DNA of 6,814 bases, from NCBI GenBank assembly GCA_947589625.1, contig CANQCM010000053.1, positions 1 to 6,814 of the forward strand. Reading direction: 5' to 3'. This DNA comes from an uncultured Alphaproteobacteria bacterium. GTDB taxonomy: Bacteria > Pseudomonadota > Alphaproteobacteria > Rs-D84. Positions 1 through 3,925 of the stretch are shown here, in pieces (the first letter of the stretch is position 1; each line of letters opens with the position of its first letter). Both the position numbers and the translations under genes were made by a program. Under the pieces are notes generated by a model. That model made no database searches. It had not been told where the DNA came from and saw only the letters and a program-made list of their open reading frames with translations.

Positions 1-96
1 TGCGGGGGTGAAATATTTACCGATATGGAAGACGGCACATTTGCATGTTGCAGCCCTGACGGCATAGACTGCTTTGCCCCAATAGTTAATGAGTGA
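1..96 (+). CDS. 3' end of an unidentified Cys-containing protein (partial)
   Basis: The window opens inside a reading frame that runs in frame 1 to a TGA at 94-96 and gives 31 residues ending in FAPIVNE. The tail holds four cysteines, including a CC pair and a C-F-A-P ending (visible residues 1, 16, 17 and 24). The start and most of the protein lie outside the window, so no family can be named. The case that it is real is positional. Its stop codon sits directly against the first mosaic repeat element, exactly as the stop of the Cys-rich gene at 809-1462 sits against the second element. It may therefore belong to the same class of Cys-rich exported proteins, which is an inference. With only 31 codons, chance remains possible. 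Confidence 0.55.
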   Translation, partial: CGGEIFTDMEDGTFACCSPDGIDCFAPIVNE

Positions 97-139
97 TTGG
101 TGGCGAGTTAGTGGATAGTGGTTAGTGTTAGTGGTTAGT

Positions 140-167
140 ACAAGGGTGTGCAAATGCACACCCTTGT
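140..167. repeat. Perfect hairpin with AAAT loop
   Basis: ACAAGGGTGTGC (140-151) and its exact complement (156-167) enclose the loop AAAT. No T-tract follows on the plus strand, so it is not a clear terminator for the upstream gene. It occupies the same slot in element A that the hairpin at 1493-1512 occupies in element B. Confidence 0.8.
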
Positions 168-170
168 GTT

Positions 171-187
171 GTGTTCGCTGCGCTCAC
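171..187 (+). repeat. 17-bp repeat GTGTTCGCTGCGCTCAC, copy 1
   Basis: An identical copy lies at 1518-1534 in element B and an inverted copy at 468-484. In both elements it sits between the AAAT/ATTT-loop hairpin and the first TCAAG hairpin. Confidence 0.8.
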
Positions 188-198
188 AGCATTTTATG

Positions 199-231
199 AC
201 CTGGGTCCTGGGGTCAAGCCCCAGGATGACA
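199..231 (+). repeat. TCAAG-loop palindromic element, copy 1
   Basis: An 8-bp stem TCCTGGGG (206-213) and CCCCAGGA (219-226) encloses TCAAG, preceded by ACCTGGG and followed by TGACA. The 33-bp unit is essentially identical to that at 1545-1577. Confidence 0.85.
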
Positions 232-263
232 TAGGAGTTCGCTAATGCTCACAAGTTTTAATA

Positions 264-295
264 ACTGGATTCTCGGGTCAAGCCCGAGAATGACA
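264..295 (+). repeat. TCAAG-loop palindromic element, copy 2 (different stem)
   Basis: The loop TCAAG (278-282) and the flanks ACTGG and TGACA match copy 1. The stem is now ATTCTCGGG (269-277) against CCCGAGAAT (283-291), still perfectly paired over 9 bp. Confidence 0.85.
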
Positions 296-318
296 CAGTT
301 CTTTATTTCTTAAAATAT

Positions 319-391
319 GAACATTGTTCCTAGAATTGAAAAATTAAGAAAGAGAGGTTGTCATCCTGGGGCTTGACCCCAGGACCCAGGT
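319..391 (+). repeat. 73-bp direct repeat, copy 1 (contains a CTTGA hairpin)
   Basis: The unit begins with the short palindrome GAACATTGTTC (319-329), runs through an A-rich segment and ends in an inverted TCAAG-type hairpin. That hairpin has stem TCCTGGGG (364-371), loop CTTGA and stem CCCCAGGA (377-384). The copy at 1701-1772 differs only by one missing G near the middle and one C/T change close to the end. Confidence 0.85.
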
Positions 392-401
392 AAATAAACT
401 C

Positions 402-417
402 GTTCGCGATAGCGAAC
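402..417. repeat. Short hairpin GTTCGC-GATA-GCGAAC
   Basis: A perfect 6-bp stem with a GATA loop lies between two CTTGA hairpins of element A. It is probably one more module of the mosaic; no T-tract follows. Confidence 0.55.
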
Positions 418-422
418 TCTTA

Positions 423-454
423 TGTCATTCCACGGCTTGACCGTGGAATCCAGT
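423..454 (-). repeat. TCAAG-loop palindromic element, inverted, third stem type
   Basis: The stem ATTCCACGG (427-435) and CCGTGGAAT (441-449) encloses CTTGA, with TGTCA before it and CCAG after it. It is the inverted orientation of the same family, and its stem differs from copies 1 and 2 while pairing perfectly. Confidence 0.85.
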
Positions 455-467
455 CATAATAAATGTT

Positions 468-484
468 GTGAGCGCAGCGAACAC
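468..484 (-). repeat. 17-bp repeat, inverted copy
   Basis: GTGAGCGCAGCGAACAC is the exact reverse complement of the 17-mers at 171-187 and 1518-1534. With 171-187 it forms an inner pair of inverted repeats in element A. Confidence 0.8.
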
Positions 485-530
485 CTTATTCCCTAATCAC
501 TAACACTAATCCCTAACCACTAAACACCCC

Positions 531-559
531 TTTACATCAACTACAAAATTTCATATAAT
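531..559 (+). promoter_or_regulatory. Sigma70-type promoter for the structured RNA / Cys-rich gene
   Basis: TTTACA (531-536) and a consensus TATAAT (554-559) are separated by exactly 17 bp. This predicts a start near 566, just before the first stem of the structured region. It is the only good promoter seen between element A and the gene at 809. Confidence 0.7.
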
Positions 560-565
560 GAACAA

Positions 566-783
566 GTCGGTGGTGATGCCACAGACGGGGGTGTAGAAAC
601 CCTTTATCACAGCGTCCATATTTTATACCTAATGTGGCGCGTATGCGCCAGTTTTAGCATATGGACGAATTTTTTGCTCCTGAACCCGTATGGTCAGGAG
701 GGTTGCCTAATATTCAATAAGCAACACAATTCTGTGATATTGTTTCTAACCTCCTGACCACCAAATTTTTGGTGGTTTTGTTT
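566..783 (+). ncRNA. Structured leader RNA or small RNA of unknown family, about 215 nt
   Basis: This stretch, from the predicted start to the terminator, is full of complementary segments. GTGAT (573-577) pairs with ATCAC (606-610) around a GGGT/ACCC hairpin (589-592 with 599-602). GTCCATAT (614-621) pairs with ATATGGAC (659-666) around TGGCGC-GTAT-GCGCCA (635-650). CTCCTGA (677-683) pairs with TCAGGAG (694-700). The segment 692-701 can instead pair over 10 bp with 750-759, enclosing two small hairpins (702-706 with 721-725, and 726-730 with 739-743). The competing pairings just before an intrinsic terminator and a gene start look like a transcription attenuator or riboswitch. A stand-alone sRNA with occasional readthrough is the alternative. 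I checked it by eye against TPP, FMN, cobalamin and glycine riboswitches, RNase P, SRP, 6S and tmRNA signatures and recognised none. Confidence 0.6.
757..783 (+). terminator. Intrinsic terminator at the end of the structured RNA
   Basis: ACCACCAAA (757-765) pairs with TTTGGTGGT (768-776) and is followed by TTTGTTT. It lies only 25 bp upstream of the start codon at 809, so expression of that gene from the 531-559 promoter requires readthrough. Its first three bases overlap the 3' arm (750-759) of the upstream competing stem. Confidence 0.75.
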
Positions 784-808
784 AACAACAAACAACAGGA
801 GATATGAA

Positions 809-1462
809 ATGAAAAAATTTTCCACGCGATTGATTTTAGTCGCAGCCACAGCTATTTATAATAATCCATCATGCGCAGGTTTAGTAGTCAGCCCCGATGA
901 TAGTTATCTGGGAAATTATTGTTTTTCCGAATGCAAATCTAGTAATTGTCCGCGGCTTTTTGTTTGTCACTGTCAAACGCCATATACATGTGATAGCACG
1001 TTTAACAATATGCCAAAATGTACATCTAATAGTTTGTTTCGGCATGAATGCTTGGTGGGTAAAGATGGAACAGACGATGATTTCCAGGGATATTTTTGTG
1101 CAGCAAGTGATTCAGATGCTTGTGAATATTGTGGACTGCCATCGCGTCCGCCACGAGAATGGAAAACATTTGATAATGCAAAGCATGTTGTACAGCTAGA
1201 CCTCAGTGCGTTTGAGTTAGTAGATGATGAAATGTTTTATAATTGTGACGGCGGAATAAATATGGATTATGGGTGCGCAGCGGGTTATTACACAACGTCG
1301 AATTATTATTGGGGTGGTATGACTTGTATCGCATGTCCAGAAGGTGGCACAAACAATGATGGCGACAGCGCAATCGCTAGTTGTTATATTCCATCGGGTG
1401 GCGAATTTTCTGATGAAACAGGTTCCGGCACTGTTACAGGAAAATGTTATTATCAGAAGTAG
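809..1462 (+). CDS. Secreted Cys-rich protein, 217 aa, function unknown
   Basis: The start follows CAGGAG (796-801) at 7 nt spacing. The N-terminus is a typical Sec signal peptide: Lys2, Lys3 and Arg7, a hydrophobic stretch at about residues 8-16, and a likely signal peptidase I site after Ser-Cys-Ala23. A lipobox is not evident. The mature part has 17 cysteines. Twelve lie before residue 150 (38, 42, 47, 53, 55, 61, 71, 81, 97, 105, 108, 146), some in short spacings such as C-H-C and C-E-Y-C. The C-terminal module holds GCAAGYY (155-161), CIACP (173-177), ASCYIP (190-195) and a Gly/Ser/Thr-rich stretch ending CYYQK. This pattern recalls small disulfide-stabilised extracellular repeats, but I cannot name a family. 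It is probably periplasmic, surface-exposed or secreted. It lies between two copies of one repeat element and behind a terminator-containing leader, so expression may be conditional. Confidence 0.75.
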   Translation: MKKFSTRLILVAATAIYNNPSCAGLVVSPDDSYLGNYCFSECKSSNCPRLFVCHCQTPYTCDSTFNNMPKCTSNSLFRHECLVGKDGTDDDFQGYFCAASDSDACEYCGLPSRPPREWKTFDNAKHVVQLDLSAFELVDDEMFYNCDGGINMDYGCAAGYYTTSNYYWGGMTCIACPEGGTNNDGDSAIASCYIPSGGEFSDETGSGTVTGKCYYQK

Positions 1463-1492
1463 TGATTAGTGGGTAGTGTTAGTGGTGAGTCG

Positions 1493-1512
1493 CGCGGGGC
1501 ATTTGCCCCGCG
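1493..1512. repeat. GC-rich hairpin with ATTT loop
   Basis: CGCGGGGC (1493-1500) and GCCCCGCG (1505-1512) pair perfectly around ATTT. It starts 30 nt after the stop of the Cys-rich gene and could stabilise the mRNA 3' end, but no T-tract follows, so it is not a convincing terminator. Confidence 0.75.
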
Positions 1513-1517
1513 TGGTT

Positions 1518-1534
1518 GTGTTCGCTGCGCTCAC
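1518..1534 (+). repeat. 17-bp repeat GTGTTCGCTGCGCTCAC, copy 2
   Basis: Identical to 171-187, and in the same position relative to the neighbouring hairpins. Confidence 0.8.
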
Positions 1535-1544
1535 GGCTCTATTT

Positions 1545-1577
1545 ACCTGGGTCCTGGGGTCAAGCCCCAGGATGACA
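1545..1577 (+). repeat. TCAAG-loop palindromic element, element B copy
   Basis: Stem 1552-1559 with 1565-1572, loop TCAAG (1560-1564), followed by TGACA. The 33-bp unit is the same as that at 199-231. Confidence 0.85.
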
Positions 1578-1700
1578 AAGGGGAGTGTTGAAGTTTTTAA
1601 TGTACGCAGTATTTTTGTGTTCGTGCAATTATCATTTGTTTTTTTTATTTATTCAAATATATGAATTGGTTTTTGTATTAAAATAATTTTATTCAGGAAC

Positions 1701-1772
1701 GAACATTGTTCCTAGAATTGAAAAATTAAGAAAGAGAGTTGTCATCCTGGGGCTTGACCCCAGGATCCAGGT
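1701..1772 (+). repeat. 72-bp direct repeat, copy 2
   Basis: It matches 319-391 along its whole length apart from one deleted G and one C/T change. It includes the palindrome GAACATTGTTC (1701-1711) and the CTTGA hairpin (stem 1745-1752 with 1758-1765). Confidence 0.85.
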
Positions 1773-1783
1773 CTATTGATGTT

Positions 1784-1801
1784 GTCGGGCGAATGCCCGA
1801 C
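1784..1801. repeat. Hairpin GTCGGGC-GAAT-GCCCGAC
   Basis: A perfect 7-bp stem with a GAAT loop. It shares the loop core GCRAATGC with the hairpins at 140-167 and (on the other strand) 1493-1512, while the outer stems are unrelated. Confidence 0.7.
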
Positions 1802-1845
1802 TCCTATTTCCTAACACTAATAACTAACACTAACCACTATCCACT

Positions 1846-1871
1846 AAAAATGCCCCGAACAGGGCATTTTT
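1846..1871 (-). terminator. acpS terminator (possibly bidirectional)
   Basis: AAAAATGCCC (1846-1855) and GGGCATTTTT (1862-1871) pair around a 6-nt loop and give a T-run on either strand. It overlaps the first base of the acpS stop codon on the minus strand. Facing the other way it would stop transcripts coming through element B. Confidence 0.8.
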
Positions 1872-2251
1872 TAATCATTTTTTTCAATTACAACAATTGC
1901 GGCGGAATAATCCGATTGGTCTGTGATTGACAAGTGTACAGTTGCATTTTTGCCTGCTTTTGATTCCAGTACATCTTTTGCGCCACCTGTGATAATCAAC
2001 TGTGGTGTGCCTGTGTCATCGTGGTCAACAGACACGTCCGAGAAAGAAATATCATCGCTGAATCCTGTGCCCAGTGCTTTCAAGCATGCTTCACGCGCCG
2101 CCCAGAAATTAGCCAAATGCTTTTCAGCATTCGCGTTGTCATTATCTGCATATTCCAGTTCTTTTTTTGTGAATATGCGTTGCTTTTTGAATGCAGACCA
2201 ATCTAAAAACCGATTGCATTCAACCAAGTCAATACCGATTCCAATAATCAT
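1871..2251 (-). CDS. acpS: Holo-[acyl-carrier-protein] synthase
   Basis: AcpS transfers 4'-phosphopantetheine from CoA to the serine of apo-ACP, which activates ACP for fatty acid synthesis in the cytoplasm. The 126-residue product has the usual length and the family signatures. These are GIGIDLVE at residues 4-11, with Asp8 as the Mg2+ ligand, and FWAAREACLKALGTGF at 49-64, with Glu54 and Lys58 matching the metal-binding Glu and catalytic Lys of the E. coli enzyme. A C-terminal HLSITD strand (106-111) is also present. The start is supported by AAGGGG about 9 nt upstream. The gene stands alone here, without the lepB, rnc or pdxJ neighbours often seen in proteobacteria. It has a promoter candidate at 2283-2312 and its own terminator. 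Confidence 0.96.
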   Translation of the reverse strand: MIIGIGIDLVECNRFLDWSAFKKQRIFTKKELEYADNDNANAEKHLANFWAAREACLKALGTGFSDDISFSDVSVDHDDTGTPQLIITGGAKDVLESKAGKNATVHLSITDQSDYSAAIVVIEKND

Positions 2252-2282
2252 ATCTGACCCCTTTTGTTATTTCTTTATGCGC

Positions 2283-2312
2283 ATACTAATCACTTTTATC
2301 CGATTCGTGCAA
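2283..2312 (-). promoter_or_regulatory. Candidate acpS promoter
   Basis: On the minus strand, TTGCAC (2312-2307) is followed after 18 bp by TAGTAT (2288-2283); TTAGTA with 17 bp spacing is an equal reading. The predicted start near 2276 leaves a leader of about 25 nt carrying the Shine-Dalgarno sequence. Confidence 0.5.
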
Positions 2313-2332
2313 GCATAAAATATATGCTTGCA
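2308..2332. repeat. Palindrome joining the acpS and tRNA-Pro -35 boxes
   Basis: TGCAAGCATA (2308-2317) and TATGCTTGCA (2323-2332) are perfect inverted repeats around AAATA. Each arm contains most of one divergent -35 hexamer. It may be a regulatory site or simply two back-to-back promoters of similar sequence. Confidence 0.6.
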
Positions 2333-2356
2333 ATTATTTCTTGGCAATTGTATAAA
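2328..2356 (+). promoter_or_regulatory. Promoter of tRNA-Pro
   Basis: TTGCAA (2328-2333) and TATAAA (2351-2356) are 17 bp apart. The predicted start near 2363 is about 5 nt before the mature tRNA. Confidence 0.7.
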
Positions 2357-2367
2357 TATTGGGTTGT

Positions 2368-2444
2368 CGGGGTGTAGCTCAGACTGGTAGAGTACTTGCA
2401 TGGGGTGCAAGGGGTCGCAGGTTCGATTCCTGTCACCCCGACCA
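2368..2444 (+). tRNA. tRNA-Pro, anticodon GGG
   Basis: The 77-nt gene folds as a full cloverleaf. The acceptor stem CGGGGTG (2368-2374) pairs with CACCCCG (2434-2440). The anticodon stem CTTGC/GCAAG (2395-2399 with 2407-2411) encloses loop ATGGGGT with GGG at 2402-2404. The T-arm is GCAGG/CCTGT around TTCGATT. Discriminator A2441 and an encoded CCA (2442-2444) follow. GGG reads the proline codon CCC. A tight promoter lies upstream. No distinct terminator is visible before the convergent corA end. Confidence 0.96.
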
Positions 2445-2470
2445 TAAATTTTCACTGATTTTTAACAGGT

Positions 2471-3355
2471 TCAGACTATATGACGGCGGATTGTGCTGAA
2501 TATTGCATAGCCCAACAACAGCACCATTATTGAAATAAATATTATTGTGGCGGCATTTTCACTGTCGGCAAATGGCAATTTCATATTCATGCCATAAAAT
2601 CCCACCAAGACGGTTGGTACAATTAAAATAATGTTCCACATCGTCAACCGATTAATGTAAGTGTTAGAATCCATATTAATTACACTTTCCAATGTTTCTT
2701 TGATAGATTTTAACATTTTGCTGTATGATGTGACGACTTCAATACCTTGGTTTAATTCAATTCGTGTGTCTTCAATTAATTCTTTGGATTCTTCGGTTTT
2801 TACAAATCCACGAACTTTTTCCAGTTTATCCAGCACTGCGACATTGCCTTTCAGACCTGCCATATATAAAGTATATGAATTTTCAATGTCCAGCAATGCC
2901 ATCAATTCACGACGGCGCATGTGTTCAGATAAAGCGTCTTTGGATTCGCGCACGCGTTTATTTAATTCCTTTAATGAACGCAGATATGATTCAGCGATAT
3001 AATAAATAATGTTCAAGATAAATTCTTCACGGGTGGCTTTTTCATCGCGTTTAATTTTATCTAGCAAATCGCATCTTTTGCGACAAACAGTGATAACGCG
3101 GCTGGACGAATAAATAATAGATAATGGTTCGGTGTGCCACAAGGTTTCAGATTCGCGATTGATAATAGGAAAACGCACGATTATAACCTTGTAATCGTCT
3201 TCGTTTTCAATACGGGGTTGTTCGTCAGGGTCAAGAATATCAAAAATTGTGTCTTCATCAATTTTGTAATCTTTCAGCAATTTTTCAAAATCTTCATGGT
3301 CTGGATTGCCGACATTTACCCAATTAAAGGTGTTCAGTTTTTCTGTCACAAACAT
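2471..3355 (-). CDS. corA: CorA-family magnesium/cobalt transporter
   Basis: CorA proteins form homopentameric inner-membrane channels that take up Mg2+ (also Co2+ and Ni2+). I place the start at 3355, giving 294 residues. It follows AAGGGGGA and is preceded by a good promoter (3391-3419). An in-frame ATG at 3595 would add 80 residues of non-family sequence, run over that promoter and overlap the divergent gene. The N-terminal two thirds is the acidic cytoplasmic alpha/beta domain, followed by a long helical stalk (about 105-235). TM1 at about 238-254 ends in the signature YGMN (GMN at 255-257). The short loop MKLPFADSENA follows, then TM2 at about 268-287 and a basic tail ending STIRRHIV. 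GMN is canonical for the selectivity filter; the loop after it lacks the common MPEL. ZntB-like specificity cannot be excluded. Confidence 0.92.
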   Translation of the reverse strand: MFVTEKLNTFNWVNVGNPDHEDFEKLLKDYKIDEDTIFDILDPDEQPRIENEDDYKVIIVRFPIINRESETLWHTEPLSIIYSSSRVITVCRKRCDLLDKIKRDEKATREEFILNIIYYIAESYLRSLKELNKRVRESKDALSEHMRRRELMALLDIENSYTLYMAGLKGNVAVLDKLEKVRGFVKTEESKELIEDTRIELNQGIEVVTSYSKMLKSIKETLESVINMDSNTYINRLTMWNIILIVPTVLVGFYGMNMKLPFADSENAATIIFISIMVLLLGYAIFSTIRRHIV

Positions 3356-3390
3356 ATCTGTCCCCCTTTGGCTTGTTTTTTTATCGCATG

Positions 3391-3419
3391 ATTTTAATCC
3401 CAAAAAATAAATTTTGCAA
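3391..3419 (-). promoter_or_regulatory. corA promoter
   Basis: On the minus strand, TTGCAA (3419-3414) and TAAAAT (3396-3391) are separated by exactly 17 bp. The predicted start near 3384 gives a leader of about 29 nt. This supports 3355 rather than 3595 as the start codon. Confidence 0.65.
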
Positions 3420-3443
3420 TCAGTTATCAGGAATATAAATTCA

Positions 3444-3472
3444 TTATTTTTATTGCGCATATATGATAAAAT
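3444..3472 (+). promoter_or_regulatory. Weak promoter candidate for the 143-aa membrane protein gene
   Basis: TAAAAT (3467-3472) lies 17 bp after a poor -35 TTATTT (3444-3449); an overlapping TATGAT (3462-3467) is an alternative -10. It is the only candidate seen in the 135-bp gap between the divergent genes. Confidence 0.3.
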
Positions 3473-3490
3473 CTGAAAAAAGGATTTCAA

Positions 3491-3922
3491 ATGAAAAATC
3501 AAACAAATTCTTATAAAATTGCGCGGTATATTTTGTTGTGGGCGATTATTCTGGTGTGTGGTGGCGTGATTATATGGACAATGATTGGCGCACATCGTGA
3601 AATGAAATCAGATGAAAATGTTATTCGCCAGACGGCTGAATATACCCCGTGCCAGCAAAATGTCATAAATGCTGTTTCGCAAGTATGGGCATATAGTCCG
3701 CAATCTGTGCCACAAAAATATCTTGATATTGCCGACGGTTACGCAAATGAAACCATCACTGTTCGCACAGACGGCGCATGTAATCAGACCAAATTTGTTT
3801 GCCGTGTGGGACAAATTCGCCGCGATTGTGATCCGTGTGCTGTGGCAACAGGACGACAAATTGCAATGCAACAACAAATTTCAGATATGATGGTTGCATC
3901 GTGCGATGGTGAACCTAATTAA
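3491..3922 (+). CDS. Single-pass membrane protein with Cys-containing outer domain, 143 aa, unknown
   Basis: The start follows AAGGA with 6-7 nt spacing. Residues 1-12 are polar and basic, residues 13-33 form one hydrophobic segment (YILLWAIILV onward), and a soluble domain of about 110 residues follows. This suggests a type II or signal-anchored inner-membrane protein with a periplasmic C-terminus. The domain holds six cysteines (54, 97, 104, 113, 116, 138), including a CDPC motif at 113-116, so two or three disulfides are plausible. CDPC is a CxxC, but there is no thioredoxin-fold context to call it an oxidoreductase. I recognise no family. The gene diverges from corA and converges on adk with a 3-bp gap. 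It resembles the gene at 809-1462 only in being exported and Cys-containing. Confidence 0.7.
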   Translation: MKNQTNSYKIARYILLWAIILVCGGVIIWTMIGAHREMKSDENVIRQTAEYTPCQQNVINAVSQVWAYSPQSVPQKYLDIADGYANETITVRTDGACNQTKFVCRVGQIRRDCDPCAVATGRQIAMQQQISDMMVASCDGEPN

Positions 3923-3925
3923 AAC

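Larger units (their letters stand above)
97..523. repeat. Mosaic palindromic repeat element A (intergenic)
   Basis: No gene is visible here. The stretch is built from small repeats in mirror order. A TTAGTG array at the left (three perfect copies between 108 and 133, plus variants) is answered by a CACTAA array at the right (498-503, 504-509, 518-523). Inside these lie the 17-mer GTGTTCGCTGCGCTCAC (171-187) and its inverted copy (468-484). Four hairpins with a TCAAG/CTTGA loop occupy 199-231, 264-295, 359-391 and 423-454. The first two point one way and the last two the other. The whole resembles a BIME-like or MITE-like composite with terminal inverted repeats. No transposase is present in the window. 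Element B at 1463-1847 has the same parts in the same order. Confidence 0.8.
1463..1847. repeat. Mosaic palindromic repeat element B (intergenic)
   Basis: It starts immediately after the TAG of the Cys-rich gene and runs into the acpS terminator. Its order matches element A: TTAGTG copies (1466-1471, 1479-1484), a hairpin (1493-1512), the 17-mer (1518-1534), a TCAAG hairpin (1545-1577), an AT-rich spacer, the 72-bp repeat with a CTTGA hairpin (1701-1772), a hairpin (1784-1801) and CACTAA copies (1815-1820, 1828-1833, 1842-1847). The spacer at about 1580-1700 is AT-rich and shows no gene or motif that I can support. Compared with element A it lacks the second TCAAG hairpin, the hairpin at 423-454 and the inverted 17-mer. 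Confidence 0.8.

Noticed and set aside
319..329. LexA box (GAACATTGTTC)
   Set aside because: The alphaproteobacterial box is GAAC or GTTC direct repeats with 7-bp spacing and the Gram-positive box has 4-bp spacing. Here the spacing is 3 bp, and the motif is part of a repeated element.
97..523. CRISPR array
   Set aside because: The repeats are inverted, short and of several kinds, without regular unique spacers or cas genes.
558..596. Twelve-codon frame MNKSVVMPQTGV at the start of the structured RNA
   Set aside because: Its ATG overlaps the -10 box, lies before the predicted transcript start and has no ribosome site, so a leader peptide is unlikely.
692..759. attC-like integron recombination site
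   Set aside because: The arms form an imperfect palindrome with GGTT and AACC ends, but the required RYYYAAC and GTTRRRY order is absent and no integrase is visible.
1476..1664. Plus-strand reading frame of 62 codons
   Set aside because: It runs through the 17-mer, the TCAAG hairpin and an AT-rich spacer of element B, with no ribosome site or protein-like pattern.
2267..2455. Minus-strand reading frame of 62 codons containing GDRNRTCDPLHP
   Set aside because: It is the antisense translation of the tRNA-Pro gene, a well-known spurious protein type.
3356..3595. 80-residue N-terminal extension of CorA from the ATG at 3595
   Set aside because: The extension is unlike CorA, overlaps the promoter and the divergent gene, and the start at 3355 has an excellent ribosome site.
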